Part shown: one piece after another, positions 1-6,024 of the stretch
How positions within the stretch are numbered: the stretch's first letter is position 1
Layout: every line of letters begins with the position of its first letter
From: Bacteroidales bacterium
Lineage (GTDB): Bacteria > Bacteroidota > Bacteroidia > Bacteroidales > UBA4181
Direction of reading: 5' to 3'
Length of the DNA stretch: 8,886 bases
NCBI GenBank assembly: GCA_028700615.1
Contig: JAQVSH010000064.1
Coordinates: 1 to 8,886, forward strand
Notes under the pieces: generated by a model
What the model was told of the DNA's origin: nothing
What the model saw: only the letters and a program-made list of their open reading frames with translations
Database searches by the model: none
Made by a program: the position numbers and the translations under genes

Positions 1-7
1 AAGACAG

Positions 8-3000
8 ATGAAAAAATTCCTTTTATTGACTTTGTCAGTCATGATGGGGTTCACAGCATTGTTTGCGCAGCAAAAGGTAACCGGGACGGTTACCTCCTCT
101 GAAGACGGTGCTCCTATGCCCTATGTGACAGTGGTTGTGGCAGGAACAACAATTTCCACACAGACAAATCTGGATGGTATGTACTCCATTAATGTACCCA
201 CCGGCAACAACATGCTCCGTTTTTCCTTTGTGGGTATGCAGACTGTCAATGCAGAACTTAACGGCAGAGCTATTGTGGATGTTGTTATGTCTCCCGATGC
301 CATTGCACTGGAAGACATTGTTGTTGTTGCCTTTGGCACGTCCACTAGAGAGTCCTTTACCGGTGCTGCAACAGTTGTAAGCTCAGAAGTGTTGACCAAA
401 TCACAGTCGAGTTCTGTAATCAACGCGCTTGCAGGTGCCGTTCCCGGTATCCAATTGACATCTAACAACGGTGCTCCGGGTGCTTCTTCTACCATCCGTA
501 TCCGTGGGTTCAGTTCTCTTTCCGCTGGTAATGACCCTCTTATAATTGTTGACGGCGCTCCCTACAGTGGGGATCTTTCTAATATTGCCACCATTGACGT
601 GGAAAGCATAACCGTTTTAAAGGACGCATCTTCCAACGCCCTTTATGGTGCACGTGGTGCCAACGGTGTAGTTATGATTACCACCAAGAAAGCTAAAGCT
701 GGTGAAGCTCTTGTTACTTTTGATGTCAAGTACGGAGGCAACATGAGGGCATTACAAAACTACAACACCATTCAGGATCCGTTGCTGCATTATGAAACAC
801 ATTATGGCGCCATGATGAACTACTTCCAGAACAAGTTGGGCTTGTCTCTAGAAGATGCCAACGTCAGGGCCAACCAGAATATTGGACTGAGTTCTTCCAA
901 TGCCGGTCTGGGATATTTGATTTATGAATTCCCCCAAGGACAATCTTTCATCGGAACCAACGGTAAGGTTAATCCCAATGCCACACTGGGCCGCACTATT
1001 GGTGACTACTACATTACCCCTGATGACTGGGCAGATGAAGCCTACCGTACAGGCGTGCGTCAGGAATATATTATGACTGTATCCGGCGCCAACGAAAAGG
1101 CTTCTTTCTATAGTTCTGTCGCATACCTTAGCAATGAAGGTATTACCGCCGGTTCTGACCTGAAACGTTTAACCGCCAGATTAAGGGGGAGTTACCAGGC
1201 CAAGAGTTGGATGAAAGTAGGCGGAAACATGTCCTACACCAATTTTAATTCCAATTATTTGAGCAATAACGGTTCATCTACTTCTACCGGTAACGTATGG
1301 GCCTTTACGTCCCAAATGGCTCCCATTTATCCTTTGTGGATTAGAAATGCAGACGGTACCCGCAAAGTAGATGCCAATGGCATCGAAATGATGGACTACG
1401 GTGACGGTCAGAATGCCGGTTTGGCACGTCCTTTCCTGTTTAACGCCAACGCCTTACAAGACCTCCGCCTGAACACCCATAACAATGAAGGCAACGCCGC
1501 TACCGGTAACGGATTTGTAGACATTAACTTCTACAAAGATTTGAAACTTACGATCAACGGCACATTCAACCTAGATGAAACCCGCAGTACAGAAGTACTC
1601 AACCCATATTACGGTCAGTTTGCATCTACCAAAGGTACCGTAGGTAAGTCACACAGCAGAAGCTTTGACGTTAACTTCCAACAATTATTGAATTACAACA
1701 AGACTTTTGGAAGAAACACCATATCTGTCCTTGTGGGGCATGAATACTTTAATACGAAGTCCTACTATCTGTATGGTTCAAAATCCAATATGTTCTCACA
1801 AAAGAACAAGGAATTGGGTGGTGCGGTAGTTGATGGACAGAGTGCTTACTCTTATCTGAACGAATACAATCAGGAAGGTTTTTTTGGCCGCTTACAGTAT
1901 GATTTCGCAGATAAATTGTATTTCTCTGGATCATATCGGCGTGACGCCTCCAGTCGTTTTAATCCCAGCCACCGTTGGGGTAACTTCTGGTCAGTTGGTG
2001 CTTCTTGGTTGATGAATAAAGAACCTTGGTTCGTTGCCGATTGGATAGACGAACTGAAGATTAAGGCAAGTGCCGGACAGCAAGGGAATGACAACATCGG
2101 TGCTTACCGCTATATTGACCTTTATGACATTACCAATTCCTCTGGCAACGTATCTACCATTTTCAGTTCAAAAGGTAGTGAAAACATTACTTGGGAAACT
2201 ACTACCAATATCAACACAGGTATTGAATTCAGCTTATGGAAGAGACTTACCGGTGTTTTTGATTACTACCACCGTATTACAACGGACATGTTGTTCTCCT
2301 TCCCTGTAGCTCCTTCTATGGGTTATACATCCTACTTTGCCAACGTCGGTAATATGAAGAACTATGGCGCTGAACTTTCATTGAACTTCAATGCCATTAA
2401 AACCAACAAGGTATCTTTGGATATTAACATCAATGTCACCTATTTGAAAAACAAAATCACTATGCTGGACGAAGGTAAGAAGACCAAGACCGCCTATGAT
2501 GCCAATGGCAATGAGTATAAAGGTTACCAAAACGGCAGCTTCTTTGTAGCTGAAGGCGTTTCCCATTACTCGTGGTATTTAAAGGAATATGCTGGCGTAG
2601 GAGAAGATGGTCAGTCACTCTGGTATAAAGACGAAAAGGGTGCCGACGGTGAACGGACAGGCACTCGTGTTACTACCAACCAATATTCAGAAGCTGACTA
2701 TTACATTAATAACGCTACTTCCATTTCTCCTTTCTATGGCGGTTTTGGAACAACCCTCAATGCATATGGATTTGATTTCTCTATCAATTTCTCTTACCAA
2801 CTGGGTGGCGAACAATATGATAGCGGTTACGCCAGTGCCATGAGTTCTCCCACAACCAACAACTCTGGCTATGCCTATCACGTTGACGTGCTGAAATCCT
2901 GGTCAAAGGAAAACACAAGCAGCGACATTCCCCGTTTCCAATTTGATGATACCTACTCATCCAGTCAATCTACCCGTTTCTTGACAGATGCCAGTTATCT

Positions 3001-3214
3001 GAATATTGAAAATATCAATTTGGGGTACACTCTTTCCAATAATATTGTAAAGAAACTTGGTGGAACTTCTCTTCGTTTCTATGTGTCTTGCGAGAACGTA
3101 TGGTATTGGTCAAAACGACAAGGATTTGACCCTAGAATCTCCTATACAGGGACAGGCTCGTCCTACTATTCTCCTATGAGAACCATCTCAGGTGGTATCA
3201 CAGTTAAATTCTAA
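8..3214 (+). CDS. SusC/RagA-family TonB-dependent outer-membrane transporter
   Basis: The 1068-aa product is a 22-strand-barrel-type TonB-linked importer that should work with the SusD-like lipoprotein downstream to move an oligomeric nutrient through the outer membrane. A signal peptide ends near LFA-QQ (residues 18-22). A carboxypeptidase-regulatory-like domain follows at about 23-95, with the usual G-x-V-x-x and DG-x-Y-S-I-x-V-P patterns. A TonB-box-like segment, LEDIVVVAFGT (101-111), precedes the plug at about 113-229, which has the family hallmarks of IRIRG, LIIVDGAP, LKDASSNALYGARGANGVVMITTKK. The remainder (about 235-1068) is beta-barrel and ends in a terminal Phe (ITVKF), typical of Bam-assembled barrels. 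No N-terminal STN domain is present, so there is no sign of anti-sigma signalling. The length is normal for the family. ATG at 8 starts a good signal peptide; only 7 bases precede it, so its promoter lies outside the window. Family assignment is firm; the substrate is unknown. Confidence 0.96.
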   Translation: MKKFLLLTLSVMMGFTALFAQQKVTGTVTSSEDGAPMPYVTVVVAGTTISTQTNLDGMYSINVPTGNNMLRFSFVGMQTVNAELNGRAIVDVVMSPDAIALEDIVVVAFGTSTRESFTGAATVVSSEVLTKSQSSSVINALAGAVPGIQLTSNNGAPGASSTIRIRGFSSLSAGNDPLIIVDGAPYSGDLSNIATIDVESITVLKDASSNALYGARGANGVVMITTKKAKAGEALVTFDVKYGGNMRALQNYNTIQDPLLHYETHYGAMMNYFQNKLGLSLEDANVRANQNIGLSSSNAGLGYLIYEFPQGQSFIGTNGKVNPNATLGRTIGDYYITPDDWADEAYRTGVRQEYIMTVSGANEKASFYSSVAYLSNEGITAGSDLKRLTARLRGSYQAKSWMKVGGNMSYTNFNSNYLSNNGSSTSTGNVWAFTSQMAPIYPLWIRNADGTRKVDANGIEMMDYGDGQNAGLARPFLFNANALQDLRLNTHNNEGNAATGNGFVDINFYKDLKLTINGTFNLDETRSTEVLNPYYGQFASTKGTVGKSHSRSFDVNFQQLLNYNKTFGRNTISVLVGHEYFNTKSYYLYGSKSNMFSQKNKELGGAVVDGQSAYSYLNEYNQEGFFGRLQYDFADKLYFSGSYRRDASSRFNPSHRWGNFWSVGASWLMNKEPWFVADWIDELKIKASAGQQGNDNIGAYRYIDLYDITNSSGNVSTIFSSKGSENITWETTTNINTGIEFSLWKRLTGVFDYYHRITTDMLFSFPVAPSMGYTSYFANVGNMKNYGAELSLNFNAIKTNKVSLDININVTYLKNKITMLDEGKKTKTAYDANGNEYKGYQNGSFFVAEGVSHYSWYLKEYAGVGEDGQSLWYKDEKGADGERTGTRVTTNQYSEADYYINNATSISPFYGGFGTTLNAYGFDFSINFSYQLGGEQYDSGYASAMSSPTTNNSGYAYHVDVLKSWSKENTSSDIPRFQFDDTYSSSQSTRFLTDASYLNIENINLGYTLSNNIVKKLGGTSLRFYVSCENVWYWSKRQGFDPRISYTGTGSSYYSPMRTISGGITVKF

Positions 3215-3226
3215 AAAATCACTGAT

Positions 3227-4834
3227 ATGAAAAATTTGATCAAAATTTTCTCTATAATTGCTTTTAGCGTATTCACCTTACAGTCCTGTATCAAGGAAAC
3301 ATTCCCTCAAGATGATTCTGCTACAGCCAAACAGATTGGTGAGTCTGCTTCTGCTCTGGATGCTGCCATGAGCGGTATTCCTGCTCAATTGTCCCAAGGC
3401 TATCTTGTTTATGGTAATCAGACCGATGAACGTGATATGGCTTACCCAGGCATATTGCTTGGCTTCAACGAAGCTCTTGGTGATATTTTCCCTCAAGGGA
3501 CCAACCCTGCTTACGACTGGTATCGTCAGTTTAATATTCAGACTGGACTCGGCCCCAATTCATATCCCGCCTACCTTCCCTGGCGTACCTTCTATATGTT
3601 TATCAAATCTGCCAATGATATCATTTCTGCTGTAAAACAAGTGGCAGAACCTTCCGACTTGCAAAAAGGTTATCTTGGAATGGGTTACGCATACCGCGCA
3701 TGGGCCTACTGGCACATGTGGAACATGTATGTTCCCGTTGAAAATCAGTATACCACTATTGATGCCAAGATCAAAGGACTCACCGTTCCCCTAGTTACGG
3801 ACGAGACGGCAGAAACTGATGGCAAGAACAACCCCCGAGTAAGTGAAGACGTACTTTATGATTTCATTATGTCTGACCTTAATATGGCAGAAGAATTCCT
3901 CACCACTTACACCCCTACCACAAAGAGATACCCGAATCTGGCAGTCGTATACGGCCTTAAAGCCCGCGCCTTCCTATCAAGATTGGACTATGCCAACGCA
4001 GCTGTTTATGCACGCAAGGCCATTGACGCCAGCGGTTGTACTCCTCTTAGCCAGGCGCAATGGGAAGATCCCAATTCTGGATTTTGCCAGGCAAGTGCCA
4101 ACGATTCCTGGATGTGGTATATTTCTTACAGTGCAGAAGCCATGGGCAACCTTTGTAACTGGACCGGATGGATTGCCGGTGAAGCAGACTGGGGTTATAA
4201 CAGCTTGACTCAATTTGGTGTTAACCGTTGGATTTATGACCGTATTCCGGATTCCGACTTCCGCAAACACAGTTTCATTGACCCGAAGTACTACGATTAT
4301 TATGACTATAAGACTTGCCGTGACAAGGCTTTCATCAAAGGTCTGAAACCTTATACCAGTATCAAGTTCCGCTGCGTTGGGGGTGACTGGGAAAATTATG
4401 CTACTGGTGGTGCCAGTGATGTTCCGTTGATGCGTGTAGAAGAAATGTACTTGATAGAAGCAGAAGCTCTTGGTATGAGCAGTGGCGTAAATGCTGGAGT
4501 AACGGCGTTGACTTCTTTCATGACTTCTTACAGAGATCCTAAATATATATGTGCTATTACCGCCGCCAACGCATTCCAGGAAGAAATCCTATTCCAGAAG
4601 AGAGTGGAACTTTGGGGTGAAGGTCTGGCCTTTTTTGATGCCAAGAGACTCCGTGCCGGTTCTCTGCAAAGCTATCCTGGAACTAACGCTCCCGGTGACG
4701 TGTTCAAAATCAATGCTGTCGGTATTAAACCGGGATGGAACTATGTAATTCCCAATAACGAGGTACAGAACAACATTGCCCTTGAAGGTTTCATTAACCC
4801 GGATCCTTCAGGCACTATCAATCCTACCTTATAG
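3227..4834 (+). CDS. SusD/RagB-family nutrient-binding surface lipoprotein
   Basis: The 535-aa product is the lid and substrate-binding partner of the SusC-like transporter, whose stop codon is 12 bases upstream. The signal peptide carries the lipobox LQSC, with Cys21 as the lipidated residue, followed by a few residues containing Lys and Glu. The SusD fold is visible as TPR-like helices (KARAFLSRLDYANAAVYARK, about 246-264), the late helix LMRVEEMYLIEAEAL (401-415), the KRVELWGEGLAFFDAKRL block (458-475), and the family's C-terminal signature around YVIPNNEVQNN (506-516). An aromatic-rich stretch at about 293-325 (several Trp and Tyr) could contribute to ligand binding, as aromatic residues do in characterised SusD proteins; this is inference. 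The mature protein has six cysteines besides Cys21, rather many for an exported protein. The gene ends in tandem in-frame stops (TAG TAA). There is no clear Shine-Dalgarno sequence, as is usual in this phylum. Confidence 0.95.
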   Translation: MKNLIKIFSIIAFSVFTLQSCIKETFPQDDSATAKQIGESASALDAAMSGIPAQLSQGYLVYGNQTDERDMAYPGILLGFNEALGDIFPQGTNPAYDWYRQFNIQTGLGPNSYPAYLPWRTFYMFIKSANDIISAVKQVAEPSDLQKGYLGMGYAYRAWAYWHMWNMYVPVENQYTTIDAKIKGLTVPLVTDETAETDGKNNPRVSEDVLYDFIMSDLNMAEEFLTTYTPTTKRYPNLAVVYGLKARAFLSRLDYANAAVYARKAIDASGCTPLSQAQWEDPNSGFCQASANDSWMWYISYSAEAMGNLCNWTGWIAGEADWGYNSLTQFGVNRWIYDRIPDSDFRKHSFIDPKYYDYYDYKTCRDKAFIKGLKPYTSIKFRCVGGDWENYATGGASDVPLMRVEEMYLIEAEALGMSSGVNAGVTALTSFMTSYRDPKYICAITAANAFQEEILFQKRVELWGEGLAFFDAKRLRAGSLQSYPGTNAPGDVFKINAVGIKPGWNYVIPNNEVQNNIALEGFINPDPSGTINPTL

Positions 4835-4855
4835 TAATTCTAAATAGATTATAAA

Positions 4856-5767
4856 ATGAAAAAATATATATCATTATTTTTTATTGCATTCTCTCTTATT
4901 CTGACAGGTTGTTTAGAAGAACAACCTACGAGAGAACCCTCTCCCACTGATATACCTAGCGGAGTCTATTTTCTTCCTACTAATGCTACTGTCAATCCTA
5001 TTGAATATACAGTAGATGCAGAAGATACAGAGTTTACCTATTATTTGGGCAGGACCAGCAGTGCCGGTAGTCTTACGGTGAATATCATCAACAAAAGTGA
5101 TCCTGTTTTTAACGTGCCTGCTTCCATTACTTTTAAAGACGGTGAAATAACCGCTCCCTTTACCATCAAATTCTCTAGCGTGCCGGCCACTAACACCAGC
5201 GTCAATCTTGAAGTAGAGCCCGCTTACGTGGCTCTTTATGGTGCCGGTTCGTACAAATTTAGCGGTGCCTTGAATTGCCTCTGGGAAAAACTGGGTAAAG
5301 GTCAATGGTATGATTCCTGGACTCAATCCCAAACAATTCAGGAAGTAGAAGTGCTCAAATCAAAGATTCCCCCTTTGCGCTATAGAGTTCTCAGCCCCTA
5401 TACAGTGGACGCCTTAAACGCAGATGAATGGGAGAATTGGATTGATCCCTCTTTGATTCCTGAATACGTTGAACTTTTTGTGGCAAATCCGAATACTGCC
5501 GGAAAACAGTATATTACCTGGGACAAATTCTGGACATTAGGTCTGAATTACCAAGGCACAAAAGGAAACGTAATCAAAGCTTATCTGCCTTCCGCTTTAA
5601 GCAGTTCTCAAGCGGCTAATGACGCCTTGAGTTTTGTTTACTCTGACATTTCAGATAAACTCTTCAGACTGGTACCTTATATTTATATTGATGGTTTGGG
5701 TGGATTCGGTCTTAAGGAAATGTTTCTTTCTTTACCCGGCGGTCCCAATCTGTACGATATATTATAA
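4856..5767 (+). CDS. SusCD-associated lipoprotein of unknown function
   Basis: The 303-aa product starts with a short signal peptide and the lipobox LTGC (Cys19 lipidated), followed by LEEQ, an acidic start that fits surface-exposed Bacteroidota lipoproteins. Residues about 37-122 look like an all-beta Ig/Calx-beta-like domain: alternating strands, then FNVPASITFKDGEITAPFTI and a final NLEVEP strand. After a Y-G-A-G-S-Y-K-F strand, a second region begins at WEKLGKGQWYDSW (143-155) and runs to the C-terminus; it is rich in Trp and Tyr and ends in a Gly-rich segment (about 279-297). Its position, 21 bases after the SusD gene and just before a terminator, is where SusCD operons commonly encode an extra surface glycan- or ligand-binding lipoprotein. 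No catalytic motif was recognised. I cannot assign a named DUF family with confidence. The role as an accessory binding protein is inferred from position and architecture only. Confidence 0.85.
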   Translation: MKKYISLFFIAFSLILTGCLEEQPTREPSPTDIPSGVYFLPTNATVNPIEYTVDAEDTEFTYYLGRTSSAGSLTVNIINKSDPVFNVPASITFKDGEITAPFTIKFSSVPATNTSVNLEVEPAYVALYGAGSYKFSGALNCLWEKLGKGQWYDSWTQSQTIQEVEVLKSKIPPLRYRVLSPYTVDALNADEWENWIDPSLIPEYVELFVANPNTAGKQYITWDKFWTLGLNYQGTKGNVIKAYLPSALSSSQAANDALSFVYSDISDKLFRLVPYIYIDGLGGFGLKEMFLSLPGGPNLYDIL

Positions 5768-5794
5768 AAACACAGCTTAATTATACATAAAATT

Positions 5795-5826
5795 GAGGGT
5801 TCCCATTTAGGGACCCTCTTTTTATT
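5795..5826 (+). terminator. Intrinsic terminator of the SusC/SusD/lipoprotein unit
   Basis: GAGGG (5795-5799) plus TCCC (5801-5804) pair with GGGA (5810-5813) plus CCCTC (5814-5818). The stem has nine base pairs, one bulged T (5800) and the 5-base loop ATTTA. A run of five Ts (5819-5823) and then ATT follows. It lies 27 bases after the stop codon of the accessory lipoprotein gene, so it should end that transcript and separate it from the protease unit. Confidence 0.88.
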
Positions 5827-5894
5827 GGCCGAAATATTCTAAAGAACCACAACTTATTGAAAACCCCTGGCCAGTTAATTCATATAATGGGAAA

Positions 5895-5955
5895 AATAAT
5901 TATTGCATTTGTTTTATTATAGAGTAAATACCGATTCGCATAATTAATAATTATT
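5895..5955. repeat. Two copies of a 10-bp palindrome, AATAATTATT
   Basis: The perfect palindrome AATAATTATT occurs at 5895-5904 and again at 5946-5955, 51 bases apart start to start, which is close to five helical turns. Both copies lie upstream of the putative protease promoter, centred about 93 and 42 bases before its -7 element. The spacing would suit a dimeric regulator binding on one face of the DNA. The surrounding DNA is strongly AT-rich, however, so chance recurrence is quite possible. The sequence is directly seen; any regulatory role is inference. Confidence 0.35.
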
Positions 5956-5992
5956 TCCTTTGAAAAACCCTTTCTCCTGTTTGGATTGTTCT

Positions 5993-6000
5993 TATATTTG
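5993..6000 (+). promoter_or_regulatory. Putative Bacteroidota -7 promoter element for the protease unit
   Basis: TATATTTG matches the Bacteroidota primary-sigma -7 consensus TAnnTTTG exactly. Transcription would start around 6005-6008, giving a leader of roughly 18 bases before the ATG at 6025. No good -33 TTTG is found 19-21 bases upstream; the nearest ones (5959-5962 and 5980-5983) are badly spaced. The position also argues against the in-frame TTG at 5986 as the start codon, since that lies upstream of this element. Confidence 0.5.
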
Positions 6001-6024
6001 TTAAATTTTCTATACAGAAATATT

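Noticed and set aside
3843..4208. Plus-strand open frame of 121 codons in another frame inside the SusD-like gene
   Set aside because: The SusD frame carries all the family motifs; this one shows no coherent domain and is explained as an overlapping shadow.
4832..4837. Tandem stop codons TAG TAA after the SusD-like gene
   Set aside because: The stops are real but commonplace, giving secure termination; there is no sign of readthrough into the next gene, which is in its own start context.
4913..5332. Minus-strand open frame of 139 codons
   Set aside because: It overlaps the lipoprotein gene, which has a good lipobox and operon placement. The antisense translation looks like a shadow frame.
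5986..6024. Upstream in-frame TTG start for the protease, adding 13 residues
   Set aside because: It overlaps and precedes the TATATTTG promoter element and adds an unneeded extension before a compact lipoprotein signal that begins well at ATG 6025.
5768..6024. Possible small RNA, riboswitch or small gene in the intergenic region
   Set aside because: Apart from the terminator, palindromes and -7 element, no conserved RNA structure or plausible coding frame could be recognised.
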